Counted from the first letter of the stretch, positions 14,259 to 23,241 are shown. The stretch is 64,000 bases of DNA from Aequorivita soesokkakensis (GCF_001641085.1 NZ_LXIE01000001.1:310001-374000), one strand, 5' to 3'. Notes: generated from the sequence alone by a model not told the origin. Numbers and translations are program-made.

Positions 14259-16667
14259 ATGTCAAAAAGAAGAATTAAAAAAGTAGCGGTAATCGGTTCC
14301 GGAATTATGGGAAGCGGCATAGCCTGCCATTTCGCTAATATTGGCGTGGAAGTGCTTTTGCTGGATATTGTTCCGCGTGAGCTTAATGATGCCGAAAAGA
14401 AAAAAGGACTTACCCTTGAAGATAAAGTGGTGCGAAACCGCATTGTGAACGAAGATTTACAGAAAGCCATTAAAAGCAACCCTGCCCCACTCTATCACAA
14501 GGATTTTGCGAAAAGAATCTCCACCGGAAATTTGGAAGACGATATTTCCAAAGTGAAAACTGCCGACTGGATTATTGAAGTTGTAATTGAACGATTGGAC
14601 ATCAAAAAACAGGTTTTTGAGAATCTTGACAAACACAGAACGCCCGGCACGTTAATTACTTCAAACACTTCGGGTATTCCTATTAAGTTTATGAGTGAAG
14701 GCCGAAGTGAAGATTTTCAAAAGCACTTCTGCGGAACCCACTTTTTCAATCCACCGAGATACTTAAAACTTTTTGAAATCATTCCAGGTCCTAAAACTTC
14801 AACCGAAGTATTAGACTTTTTAAATGGTTATGGTGAAAAATTCCTCGGAAAAACCTCCGTAGTCGCAAAAGATACACCCGCTTTTATAGGAAATAGAATT
14901 GGAATCTTCGGCATCCAAAGTCTTTTTCATCAAGTAAAGGAAATGGGGCTTACAATCGAAGAGGTTGATAAATTGACCGGTCCTGTAATCGGGCGACCAA
15001 AATCCGCAACTTTTAGAACCGTTGACGTTGTTGGTCTAGATACTTTGGTTCACGTTGCAAAAGGAATTTACGATAACGTTCCCGACGATGAAGAACACGG
15101 AATTTTTCAAATTCCAGGCTTCATCGATACGATGATGGAAAAGAAATGGTTGGGAAGCAAAAGCGGACAAGGTTTTTACAAAAAAGTGAAAAATGACGAC
15201 GGTAGTAGTGAAATTCTCTCACTCGACCTCGATTCTTTAGAATATAGAAAAAGCAAAAAAGCATCTTTCGGCACTTTGGAAAAAACAAAATCGGTTGATA
15301 AAGTTACCGATCGTTTCCCAATTCTTATAAAAGGTGAAGACAAAGCTGGCGAATTCTACCGAAAAAACTTCGGGGCGATGTTCGCTTATGTTTCAAAAAG
15401 AATTCCTGAAATAACTGACGAGCTCTACAAGATTGACGATGCAATGAAAGCCGGTTTTGGTTGGGATAATGGCCCATTCGAAATTTGGGATGCCGTTGGC
15501 GTAAAAAAAGGAATTGAATTAATTAAAGATTTAGGAAAAGAACCAGCAGCTTGGGTAAATGAAATGCTTGAAGCTGGTGTTGATTCTTTCTACACTGTAA
15601 AAGACGGAAACACCTATTATTACGATATTCCGCAGAAAAAGCACGTAAAAGTTCCCGGACAGGATTCGTTTATCATTTTGGACAACATTCGTAAAACTTC
15701 CGAAGTTTTTAGAAATAGCGGTGTCGTGGTTGAAGATCTTGGTGATGGAATTTTGAATGTGGAGTTTATAAGTAAAATGAATTCCGTGGGCGGTGATGTT
15801 TTAGCTGGAATCAATAAAGCGATTGATATGGCGGAAAAAGATTACGATGGTTTGGTAATTGCCAACAACGGCAAAAACTTCTCCGTTGGCGCCAATATCG
15901 GAATGATATTTATGATGGCCGTGGAGCAGGAATATGAAGAATTGAATGCCGCAGTAAAATATTTTCAGGATACAAGTATGCGCATTCGCTACTCCTCCAT
16001 TCCCGTTGTGGTTGCTCCGCACGGAATGACTTTGGGCGGTGGTTGCGAGTTTACACTTCACGCAGACCGCGTTGTTGCTGCAGCCGAAAGTTATATTGGC
16101 TTGGTGGAATTTGGCGTTGGGGTGATTCCCGGCGGTGGCGGTTCCAAGGAAATGGCAATGCGCGCAAGTGATTCTTTCAAAAAAGATGATGTTGAATTGA
16201 ACCGACTTCAGGAATATTTCTTGACTATTGGAATGGCGAAGGTTTCTACTTCGGCTTATGAAGCCTATGATACCGGGATTCTTCAAAAAGGAAAAGATAT
16301 TGTAATTGTAAACGAAGCAAGGCAAATTGCCGCTGCAAAAGCTGTTGCAAGGTTTATGGCTGATCAAGGTTATACGAAACCAATTCCGCGAACCGATGTA
16401 AAAGTACTTGGAAAGCAAGCTTTGGGTATGTTCTTGGTTGGAACTGACCAAATGGTTGCAGGAAACTACATCAGCGAGCACGATAAAAAAATCGCAAACA
16501 AGCTCGCCTACGTTATGGCCGGTGGCGATTTGAGTGAAGCAAGCTACGTAAGCGAGCAATATTTGCTTGATTTGGAACGTGAAGCCTTCTTAAGTTTAAC
16601 TGGAGAACGAAAGACTTTGGAAAGACTTCAGCATATGATTCAGAAAGGAAAACCGTTGAGAAATTAG
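14259..16667 (+). CDS. 3-hydroxyacyl-CoA dehydrogenase / enoyl-CoA hydratase fusion
   Basis: This 802-residue enzyme covers the hydration and second oxidation steps of beta-oxidation. The dehydrogenase comes first: the NAD-binding loop is VIGSGIMGSG (G13, G15, G18), the catalytic histidine H161 lies in CGTHFFNPPRYLKLFEI, and two C-terminal 3HCDH domains follow. The crotonase-fold hydratase is at the C terminus (about residues 500-720; FSVGANIGM, APHGMTLGGGCEF and GVGVIPGGGGSKEM). This order (dehydrogenase then hydratase) is the FadN-like arrangement, the reverse of E. coli FadB. Downstream partners are the thiolase and acyl-CoA dehydrogenase. The gap after this gene carries an inverted-repeat-bounded element with its own small gene. 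Confidence 0.93.
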   Translation: MSKRRIKKVAVIGSGIMGSGIACHFANIGVEVLLLDIVPRELNDAEKKKGLTLEDKVVRNRIVNEDLQKAIKSNPAPLYHKDFAKRISTGNLEDDISKVKTADWIIEVVIERLDIKKQVFENLDKHRTPGTLITSNTSGIPIKFMSEGRSEDFQKHFCGTHFFNPPRYLKLFEIIPGPKTSTEVLDFLNGYGEKFLGKTSVVAKDTPAFIGNRIGIFGIQSLFHQVKEMGLTIEEVDKLTGPVIGRPKSATFRTVDVVGLDTLVHVAKGIYDNVPDDEEHGIFQIPGFIDTMMEKKWLGSKSGQGFYKKVKNDDGSSEILSLDLDSLEYRKSKKASFGTLEKTKSVDKVTDRFPILIKGEDKAGEFYRKNFGAMFAYVSKRIPEITDELYKIDDAMKAGFGWDNGPFEIWDAVGVKKGIELIKDLGKEPAAWVNEMLEAGVDSFYTVKDGNTYYYDIPQKKHVKVPGQDSFIILDNIRKTSEVFRNSGVVVEDLGDGILNVEFISKMNSVGGDVLAGINKAIDMAEKDYDGLVIANNGKNFSVGANIGMIFMMAVEQEYEELNAAVKYFQDTSMRIRYSSIPVVVAPHGMTLGGGCEFTLHADRVVAAAESYIGLVEFGVGVIPGGGGSKEMAMRASDSFKKDDVELNRLQEYFLTIGMAKVSTSAYEAYDTGILQKGKDIVIVNEARQIAAAKAVARFMADQGYTKPIPRTDVKVLGKQALGMFLVGTDQMVAGNYISEHDKKIANKLAYVMAGGDLSEASYVSEQYLLDLEREAFLSLTGERKTLERLQHMIQKGKPLRN

Positions 16668-16678
16668 AATTGAGTAGA

Positions 16679-17078
16679 TAGTATTGAGTATTGAGAAAAG
16701 AGTATGCATAAGTTAGAAGATTTAAAGATTTGGAACAAAGCAATGGAAGTTGCTGAAGAAGTCTATCTACTTACAGCAAATTTTCCAAAGGAAGAAAAGT
16801 TTGGATTGATTAGCCAACTTCGAAGTAGTGCAGTTTCAATTCCTTCTAATATTGCAGAAGGGGCAGGAAGAAATACCAATGGTGAATTTAAAAACTTCCT
16901 CGGCATTGCAAACGGTTCATCATATGAGCTTTTTACACAATTATTATTATCAATTAAATTAAAACTTGGTTCAGAATCATTAGTAAATCCAATTTTATCC
17001 AAAGTTATTGAACTACAAAAAATGAGTTATTCATTAATAAAATCGTTAGAAAAATGAGTGTCTCAATACTCAATACTA
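16679..17078 (+). mobile_element. Inverted-repeat-bounded cassette carrying a four-helix-bundle gene (element 1)
   Basis: TAGTATTGAGTATTGAGA at 16679-16696 and its perfect 18-bp inverse at 17061-17078 enclose a single gene (16704-17057). The left arm ends seven bases before that gene's ATG and the right arm starts three bases after its stop. Removing the 400-bp unit would leave 32 bp between the dehydrogenase/hydratase and thiolase genes, a normal operon gap. The layout recalls intervening sequences of 23S rRNA, which also pair terminal inverted repeats with this protein family. Mobility is inferred. No transposase or target duplication was seen. Confidence 0.6.
16704..17057 (+). CDS. Four-helix-bundle protein of the S23/IVP family
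   Basis: This 117-residue all-helical protein begins HKLEDLKIWNKAMEVAEEVY and carries the family signature SQLRSSAVSIPSNIAEGAGR (residues about 38-57), followed by two further amphipathic helices. It belongs to the S23-like/23S-rRNA-intervening-sequence protein family, whose members include the diversity-generating retroelement accessory protein Avd. They form small basic oligomers that may bind nucleic acid; the cellular role is unknown. It lies inside a beta-oxidation operon in the same direction and is bracketed by a perfect 18-bp inverted repeat. A second, clearly different family member occupies the next gap (18313-18684). Confidence 0.88.
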   Translation: MHKLEDLKIWNKAMEVAEEVYLLTANFPKEEKFGLISQLRSSAVSIPSNIAEGAGRNTNGEFKNFLGIANGSSYELFTQLLLSIKLKLGSESLVNPILSKVIELQKMSYSLIKSLEK

Positions 17079-17099
17079 ACATCTAAATACTAAATAAAA

Positions 17100-18287
17100 A
17101 TGAAAACAGCATATATAGTAAAAGCATACAGAACCGCAGTGGGCAAAGCCCCTCGCGGAGTTTTCCGCTTCAAACGCCCTGACGAGTTGGCTGCGGAAAC
17201 CATTAAATATATAATGAACGAATTGCCGCAACTCGACAAAAAAAGAATTGACGACGTAATTGTTGGAAACGCAATGCCTGAAGCTGAACAAGGCTTGAAT
17301 ATGGGCCGATTGATTTCGTTGATGGGTTTGGACATTGTTGATATTCCCGGAATGACGGTTAACCGTTATTGTGCTTCTGGATTGGAAACTATTTCAATTG
17401 CTGCCGCGAAAATCCAAAGTGGAATGGCAGATTGCATTATCGCAGGCGGTGCCGAAAGTATGAGTTATATCCCGATGGGTGGTTACAAACCGGTTCCAGA
17501 TTATAAATTGGCAAAAGAAGGCCACGAAGATTACTACTGGAATATGGGTTTAACTGCGGAAGCAGTTGCAAAAAAATACAACGTTTCCCGAGAAGACCAA
17601 GACGAATTTGCGTACACAAGCCAAATGCGCGCTTTAAGGGCGCAGGATGAAGATAGATTTCAGGATCAAATTGTGCCTATTGAAGTGGAACACACTTTCG
17701 TAAATGATGCTGGAAAAAAAGTAACTGAAACATATACGGTTAATAAAGACGAAGGTCCAAGAAAGGGAACAAATATAGAAGCGCTGTCAAAACTTCGCCC
17801 TGTATTCGCCAATGGTGGAAGCGTTACCGCAGGAAATTCTTCACAAATGAGTGATGGTGCAGCTTTCGCAGTTATTATGAGTGAAGAAATGGTAAAGGAA
17901 TTAAATCTTGAACCCATTGCTAGATTGGTAAGCTTTGCAGCCGTTGGCGTTGAGCCAAAAATTATGGGCATAGGCCCATTATATGCTATTCCAAAAGCAT
18001 TGAAACAAGCTGGATTAAAACAAGACCAAATGGAAATTATAGAGCTAAACGAAGCTTTTGCTTCACAATCGTTGGCTGTAATCCGCGGTCTTGGCTTAGA
18101 TAAAGAAAAAGTCAACGTAAACGGAGGCGCTATCGCTATGGGTCACCCATTGGGTTGCACTGGCGCCAAACTTTCTGTGCAAGTATTTGATGAAATGCGC
18201 AAAAGAAACCTACAAGGAAAATACGGAATGGTGACGATGTGTGTGGGAACCGGGCAAGGTGCTGCGGGGGTTTATGAAATATTTTAA
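17100..18287 (+). CDS. Acetyl-CoA C-acyltransferase (thiolase)
   Basis: This 395-residue thiolase performs the thiolytic final step of beta-oxidation, releasing acetyl-CoA. The active residues are all present: nucleophile C91 (MTVNRYCASGLETI), H349 (NGGAIAMGHPLGCTGA) and C381 (MVTMCVGTGQGAAGVYE). The family loop ELNEAFASQSLAV is also present. Its position directly after the dehydrogenase/hydratase gene and before an acyl-CoA dehydrogenase favours a degradative thiolase (FadA/FadI type) over a biosynthetic acetoacetyl-CoA thiolase. Inverted-repeat cassettes lie on both sides of this gene, so it is separated from each operon partner by a foreign-looking unit. Confidence 0.93.
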   Translation: MKTAYIVKAYRTAVGKAPRGVFRFKRPDELAAETIKYIMNELPQLDKKRIDDVIVGNAMPEAEQGLNMGRLISLMGLDIVDIPGMTVNRYCASGLETISIAAAKIQSGMADCIIAGGAESMSYIPMGGYKPVPDYKLAKEGHEDYYWNMGLTAEAVAKKYNVSREDQDEFAYTSQMRALRAQDEDRFQDQIVPIEVEHTFVNDAGKKVTETYTVNKDEGPRKGTNIEALSKLRPVFANGGSVTAGNSSQMSDGAAFAVIMSEEMVKELNLEPIARLVSFAAVGVEPKIMGIGPLYAIPKALKQAGLKQDQMEIIELNEAFASQSLAVIRGLGLDKEKVNVNGGAIAMGHPLGCTGAKLSVQVFDEMRKRNLQGKYGMVTMCVGTGQGAAGVYEIF

Positions 18288-18291
18288 ATGC

Positions 18292-18709
18292 TGAATTCTA
18301 AATTTTGAATGAATGGAGCCGAAGAAGGAAAATATCATAATTGACAAAACCTTTAAGTTTTCTCTTGATATAATTTCTTTATACAAAAAACTTCAAAATG
18401 AAAAGGAATACATTCTTTCAAAACAACTTTTACGTTCGGCAACCAGTATAGGTGCTAACGTTGAAGAAGCATCGGCAGCCCAGTCGAAAAAGGATTTTAT
18501 AAATAAAATGTCCATCGCTTCTAAGGAGGCACGTGAAACAAAATATTGGCTTAATCTTTTGGACAAGTCTAATTTGACCCAACTCAATATTTCTCCTTTT
18601 TTGACGGAAATAGAACACATAATAAACATTTTGACCAAAATAATAATCACGGCTCAGACCAATTTAAAGAACAATAACATCTAAATTTTCATTCAAAATT
18701 TAGAATTCA
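18292..18709 (+). mobile_element. Inverted-repeat-bounded cassette carrying a four-helix-bundle gene (element 2)
   Basis: A perfect 22-bp inverted repeat (18292-18313, starting TGAATTCTAAATTTTG, and 18688-18709) encloses one gene, 18313-18684. The left arm runs into the A of the gene's ATG, and the right arm begins three bases after the stop. Removal would leave a 21-bp gap between the thiolase and dehydrogenase genes. The arm sequence is unrelated to that of element 1 although the architecture is the same. In RNA the arms could pair and hide the start codon. Confidence 0.6.
18313..18684 (+). CDS. Four-helix-bundle protein, second S23/IVP-type member
   Basis: This 123-residue all-helical protein starts MEPKKENIIIDKTFKFSLDI and has the signature QLLRSATSIGANVEEASAAQ (residues about 38-57), followed by KKDFINKMSIASKEARETKY. 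It is of the TIGR02436-type four-helix-bundle group and related only distantly to the protein at 16704-17057 (the SIPSNIAEG branch). Function is unknown. The start codon lies at the inner edge of a 22-bp inverted repeat, so its translation may depend on whether that repeat folds. Direction and spacing place it in the beta-oxidation transcript. Confidence 0.86.
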   Translation: MEPKKENIIIDKTFKFSLDIISLYKKLQNEKEYILSKQLLRSATSIGANVEEASAAQSKKDFINKMSIASKEARETKYWLNLLDKSNLTQLNISPFLTEIEHIINILTKIIITAQTNLKNNNI

Positions 18710-18726
18710 AAATACAAAATAAAAAA

Positions 18727-20538
18727 ATGGAAACACAAAATAAAAACAATTCTGAATTACTAAGAGGCGGACAATTTCTTGTAAAGGAAACTAAAGCAGA
18801 AGACGTCTTCACCCCAGAAGATTTTTCCGAGGAACAAAAAATGATGCGCGACTCTGTAAAGGAATTTGTAGATCGTGAAATTTGGCCGAATAAAGAACGA
18901 TTTGAGCATAAAGATTATGCGCTAACGGAAGAAATTATGCGCAAAGCTGGCGAACTTGGTCTGCTTGGCGTTGCAGTTCCAGAAGCTTACGGCGGACTAG
19001 GCATGGGCTTCGTAACTACAATGTTGGTTTGCGATTACATTTCGGGCGCAACGGGTTCAATTGCTACTGCTTTTGGTGCACATACAGGTATTGGAACAAT
19101 GCCAATTACTTTATATGGAACTGAGGAACAAATCAAAAAATATGTTCCAAAACTTGCAACTGGTGAATGGTTTGGCGCTTATGCTTTAACAGAACCCGGT
19201 GCGGGAAGCGATGCAAATAGTGGAAAAACAAAAGCCGTTCTTTCCGAAGATGGAAAATATTATTCCATAACCGGACAGAAAATGTGGATTTCAAACGCTG
19301 GATTTTGTAATACTTTTATTGTTTTCGCACGTATTGAAGACGACAAAAATATTACTGGATTTATAGTTGAAAACGATCCTTCAAACGGAATTTCTTTGGG
19401 AGAGGAAGAAAAGAAACTCGGTATCCACTCCTCCTCTACCCGTCAGGTTTTCTTCAGTGACACCAAAGTTCCTGTCGAAAATATGTTGGCCGGTCGTGGC
19501 GACGGATTTAAAATTGCGATGAACGCCTTGAATGTTGGTAGAATAAAATTGGCCGCTGCAAGTCTTGATGCGCAACGTCGCGTAATTTCTACAGCGGTAA
19601 AATATGCCAACGAACGTATTCAGTTTAAAGTGCCTATTTCTTCTTTTGGTGCCATTAAATTGAAATTGGCTGAAATGGCAACGAACGCTTACGTGAGTGA
19701 AAGTGCTAGTTACCGTGCCGGAAAAAATATTGAGGATAGAATTTCAATGCGCGTTGCACAAGGAAATTCGCACCAAGAAGCAGAATTGAAAGGCGTTGAG
19801 GAATACGCTATTGAGTGTTCAATATTAAAAGTAGCGGTTTCTGAAGACATTCAAAATTGCGCTGACGAAGGAATACAGATTTTTGGCGGAATGGGCTTTA
19901 GTGCAGACACTCCAATGGAATCTGCATGGCGCGATGCTCGAATTGCCCGTATTTACGAAGGCACCAACGAAATAAACAGAATGCTCGCCGTGGGAATGCT
20001 TGTGAAAAAAGCAATGAAAGGTCACGTAGATTTATTGAATCCTGCACAGGCTGTGGCTTCGGAATTAATGGGAATTCCTTCTTTTGAAACGCCCGATTAC
20101 TCTGAATTGCTTTCCGAAGAAAAGGCGATGATTGCCAAATTGAAAAAAGTATTTTTAATGGTTGCAGGAAGCGCCGTGCAAAAATATGGTACCGAACTGG
20201 AAGAGCATCAGCAAACATTGATGGCCGCTGCAGATATTTTGATTGAAATCTATATGGCTGAAAGCGGTGTTTTAAGAGCTGAGAAAAACGCAAAACGTTT
20301 TGGTGAAGATGCACAAAAAGAGCAGATTGCAATGTCGCAGCTTTATCTTTACCACGCAGTTGATATTATTACCGTTAAAGCAAAAGAAGCAATTCTTTCC
20401 TTTTCTGAAGGAGATGAGCAACGCGCTATGTTAATGGGACTTAAACGATTCACCAAATATCAAAACATGCCAAATATTGGTGAGTTGCGAAAAACTATTG
20501 CAAATAAAGTAATTTCGGAAAATACATATCCATTTTAA
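18727..20538 (+). CDS. Acyl-CoA dehydrogenase (long form with C-terminal extension)
   Basis: This 603-residue FAD enzyme makes trans-2-enoyl-CoA in the first step of beta-oxidation. Recognised parts are the N-terminal helical domain (FSEEQKMMRDSVKEFVDREI), the FAD/substrate strand region YALTEPGAGSDANSGKTKA with GQKMWISNAGFCNTFIVFA, and the catalytic-base motif RIYEGTNEINR (E411). About 170 residues follow the usual end of the fold, as in very-long-chain (ACADVL-like) dehydrogenases. It is the last gene of the MarR-controlled operon and is followed by a terminator. The electron acceptor would be ETF, which is not encoded in this window. Confidence 0.94.
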   Translation: METQNKNNSELLRGGQFLVKETKAEDVFTPEDFSEEQKMMRDSVKEFVDREIWPNKERFEHKDYALTEEIMRKAGELGLLGVAVPEAYGGLGMGFVTTMLVCDYISGATGSIATAFGAHTGIGTMPITLYGTEEQIKKYVPKLATGEWFGAYALTEPGAGSDANSGKTKAVLSEDGKYYSITGQKMWISNAGFCNTFIVFARIEDDKNITGFIVENDPSNGISLGEEEKKLGIHSSSTRQVFFSDTKVPVENMLAGRGDGFKIAMNALNVGRIKLAAASLDAQRRVISTAVKYANERIQFKVPISSFGAIKLKLAEMATNAYVSESASYRAGKNIEDRISMRVAQGNSHQEAELKGVEEYAIECSILKVAVSEDIQNCADEGIQIFGGMGFSADTPMESAWRDARIARIYEGTNEINRMLAVGMLVKKAMKGHVDLLNPAQAVASELMGIPSFETPDYSELLSEEKAMIAKLKKVFLMVAGSAVQKYGTELEEHQQTLMAAADILIEIYMAESGVLRAEKNAKRFGEDAQKEQIAMSQLYLYHAVDIITVKAKEAILSFSEGDEQRAMLMGLKRFTKYQNMPNIGELRKTIANKVISENTYPF

Positions 20539-20587
20539 TCGTTTTGTGCTAATTAGCAATTAAATAGCAAAAGTTTACAAATATTAG

Positions 20588-20624
20588 GTCCAATAGATTT
20601 TAAAAATCTGTTGGGCTTTTTTTT
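20588..20624 (+). terminator. Rho-independent terminator of the beta-oxidation operon
   Basis: CCAATAGATT / AATCTGTTGG stem (one G-U pair) closed by an outer G-C, followed by eight T residues. Confidence 0.85.
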
Positions 20625-20662
20625 AAAATACTTATCTTTAGAATGATATCAGCAAATAAGTA

Positions 20663-23146
20663 ATGAAAAATAAACTTGTTTTAATAATTCTTACCCTTTC
20701 TTGCCTTGCCTTTACATTTGTTGATACATCTGGATTGAAAATTTTAATTCTTAACCGACTTAACGAATACACAGCAGAAAAATATCCCGAAAAGATATAC
20801 ATTCAAACAGACAAACCCTATTACACCGCCGGAGAAAATATATGGTTCAACGCTTATCTGGTCAATGGCGTTACCCATACAAAAACCAATAAAAGCAAAG
20901 TTGTTTATGTAGAGCTCATAAACGAACAGGATAGTATTATAAGTGACCGAAGACTATATACGGATTCAATCAATGCTCCTGGAGATTTTAAGTTACCCAT
21001 TGATTTAAAAGGTGGTTCATATCTGTTAAGAGCATATACCAACTATATGCGCAACCAATCAAATGATTTTTTTTTCAAAAAGCAAATTCAAATTTTCGCT
21101 TTTAATTCTGGGGTGAATACCGATGATTTTAGCGATAGCTCCAAAATAAAAGAAAGTTCAGCTTCACCAGACCTTGGCTTTTATCCCGAAGGTGGTTATT
21201 TAGTATCGGGAATAAATAATAAAGTTGCTGTAAAAATTAAAGATGCCGATCTAAACGCGAGTCCTGTTATTGGTTATATTGAAGATTCACAAGGAAATAA
21301 AATTACGGACTTTAAAACCATGGAGTTTGGCCTCGCTTACTTCAACTTAAACCCTGAAAAGGGAAAAGAATATCGTGCTATTGTTAATTCTGGAAATGAA
21401 GATATAGTATTTCCTTTGCCCGATCCACTTAAAGATGGCTATGTAATGAATACCTCATCAACTGAAAAGGACGTTGTTATAAAAGTTACCACCAACAAAC
21501 CCCAAGGATTAAAAAACACTTTGCTTATAGGTCACCAAAGAGGATTGGCCGCTTTTGATTACACACAAGAAAAAGACCTAAGTTCAATGCTGTTGAAAAT
21601 TCCGAAAGAGAATTTAATTGAAGGTGTATTGGATATTGTTTTTTTCAATCAATCTGAACAGCCTGTTGCGGAAAGGTTGTTATATATTAAAAAAGAGGAA
21701 AAAGAATTATCAGTATCCGTCAAAAAGAAAACAAATGCTCCAATAAGTGTGCGTGAACGTGTAAACTTGGAAATTGAAGTGAAAGATAAATTCGGAAAAT
21801 TAATCCCCAGTAATCTTTCACTTTCTGTTATAGACACTGAATTAATAAAGCCAAATGAAAATGCCGAGAATATAAAAACCTGGCTATTATTAAATTCTGA
21901 TTTAAGGGGAAAGATTAAATCTCCCAATTATTTTTTTCAAAATGGCGATAATATAAAAAAGAAAGAACTTTTAGACTTGATAATGATGACCCACGGCTGG
22001 CGACGATTTACTTGGCAAGAATTTTCAAAAAACAGCATGTTCCAAGAATTCCAGCCAGAAGACGGAATATATATTAATGGTATTACAATAAGCGCCAACA
22101 CTCCCTTTAAAAGTAAATTTTCTGAAACTAAACTTACTTTTAGAAAAGATGGTTTTATACAGGAAACACAAAACACTGATGAAAACGGCTCCTTTTCTTA
22201 CGGGCCATATATATTCAAGGATGAGATCGGTGTTTTATTACAGGCTGGAGAAGGGTTATCTTCAAACAATGCCAATTATAGTGATACGAATATAAAATTA
22301 GCCCCTCCACTGGAAAAACCTGAAATAAGTCCGCAAAGTAAAAACGTTGCTTTTATACAAAAAAACCCAAGCGTAGAAGCCTATAAACAAAAAGCAAAGA
22401 AAATTGTAGTAACAAATTTTAAATTTGATAAAGACAGGGAGATATTGGATGAGGTAAATATCAAAACTACCAGAATTTCAAAAGAAGAGCTTAACGAAAT
22501 TGAACGAAATAAAAGAACAAAACATTTTACGCCCTCCTATCGGATTATAGTTGATGATATGGGAATGCATGGGGGAGCAGATTTTATGGAGTTAATTGCA
22601 AATGTTCCAGGTATTAGAATAGGAAAAACATACAAAGCAGAGACTTCACAGGATGTTGTGGTAAACCTAAGAGGTATGGAGCCTCGATATTTTGTAGATG
22701 GAATTCAGGTAACATTAAACGATGCAAGATCTATTCCTCAGGCAAACATAGATTTTATAGATATTCGAAATGTTGGTCACGCCTCTGCAAATTACGCCTT
22801 CGCAGCTCAAGGAGTGATTGCCATTTATACCAAACAAGGAAGAAGAGGCGGAGGTGCTTCAAAAATTATAAACAGAAAAGCAGGGTCTATTAGCTTTCAA
22901 TTAGATGGTTTTTACAATTCCCGTGAATTTTATGCGCCGGATTATTCCTTTGAAGACAGAAATTCAGCCCGTGAAGATAGACGCACCACCCTTTATTGGA
23001 ATCCAAAAATTCGAATTGAAGAAAATGCAAACGCAACTATTTCATTTTATAGCAGTGACGATAAAGGCAATTTTCAAATTGACATTGAAGGAATTACCGA
23101 TACTGGGATTCCAATACATGCTACAGCAATGCTAACAGTTGAATAA
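20663..23146 (+). CDS. Exported MG2-like and TonB-plug domain protein
   Basis: The 827-residue exported protein has a signal peptide (MKNKLVLIILTLSCLAFTFV) and an alpha-2-macroglobulin MG2-like domain (YIQTDKPYYTAGENIWFNAY, residues about 45-130). Further beta domains follow, and a TonB-receptor plug-like segment lies at about 630-730 (FMELIANVPGIRIGKTYK; LRGMEPRYFVDGIQV; GVIAIYTKQGRRGG). The C-terminal roughly 95 residues are another beta domain, and no beta-barrel follows the plug. This MG2-plus-plug layout is common in Flavobacteriaceae proteins labelled TonB-dependent receptor plug domain-containing. A role at the outer membrane or periplasm is inferred; no substrate can be named. Confidence 0.82.
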   Translation: MKNKLVLIILTLSCLAFTFVDTSGLKILILNRLNEYTAEKYPEKIYIQTDKPYYTAGENIWFNAYLVNGVTHTKTNKSKVVYVELINEQDSIISDRRLYTDSINAPGDFKLPIDLKGGSYLLRAYTNYMRNQSNDFFFKKQIQIFAFNSGVNTDDFSDSSKIKESSASPDLGFYPEGGYLVSGINNKVAVKIKDADLNASPVIGYIEDSQGNKITDFKTMEFGLAYFNLNPEKGKEYRAIVNSGNEDIVFPLPDPLKDGYVMNTSSTEKDVVIKVTTNKPQGLKNTLLIGHQRGLAAFDYTQEKDLSSMLLKIPKENLIEGVLDIVFFNQSEQPVAERLLYIKKEEKELSVSVKKKTNAPISVRERVNLEIEVKDKFGKLIPSNLSLSVIDTELIKPNENAENIKTWLLLNSDLRGKIKSPNYFFQNGDNIKKKELLDLIMMTHGWRRFTWQEFSKNSMFQEFQPEDGIYINGITISANTPFKSKFSETKLTFRKDGFIQETQNTDENGSFSYGPYIFKDEIGVLLQAGEGLSSNNANYSDTNIKLAPPLEKPEISPQSKNVAFIQKNPSVEAYKQKAKKIVVTNFKFDKDREILDEVNIKTTRISKEELNEIERNKRTKHFTPSYRIIVDDMGMHGGADFMELIANVPGIRIGKTYKAETSQDVVVNLRGMEPRYFVDGIQVTLNDARSIPQANIDFIDIRNVGHASANYAFAAQGVIAIYTKQGRRGGGASKIINRKAGSISFQLDGFYNSREFYAPDYSFEDRNSAREDRRTTLYWNPKIRIEENANATISFYSSDDKGNFQIDIEGITDTGIPIHATAMLTVE

Positions 23147-23217
23147 TAAAATCGATAAACTTTTTTAATGGGGCGAATACGAATTATGAATACAGAGATT
23201 TATGGCGCAGAGTTTGC

Positions 23218-23225
23218 TATTTTTG
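23218..23225 (+). promoter_or_regulatory. -7 promoter element (TATTTTTG)
   Basis: An exact TAnnTTTG match ending 16 bases before the ATG at 23242; likely promoter of the exported peptidase run. Confidence 0.5.
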
Positions 23226-23241
23226 AAAAAAATAATTTACA

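Noticed and set aside
15801-16559. 252-codon minus-strand ORF inside the dehydrogenase/hydratase gene
   Set aside because: It is opposite a clearly conserved enzyme domain, and its translation is Cys/His/Asn-rich without any family signature.
16679-18709. Reading the two cassettes as insertion sequences or RAYT/REP elements
   Set aside because: Neither gene resembles a transposase or a Y1 tyrosine transposase, and no target-site duplication is visible; the encoded proteins are four-helix bundles.
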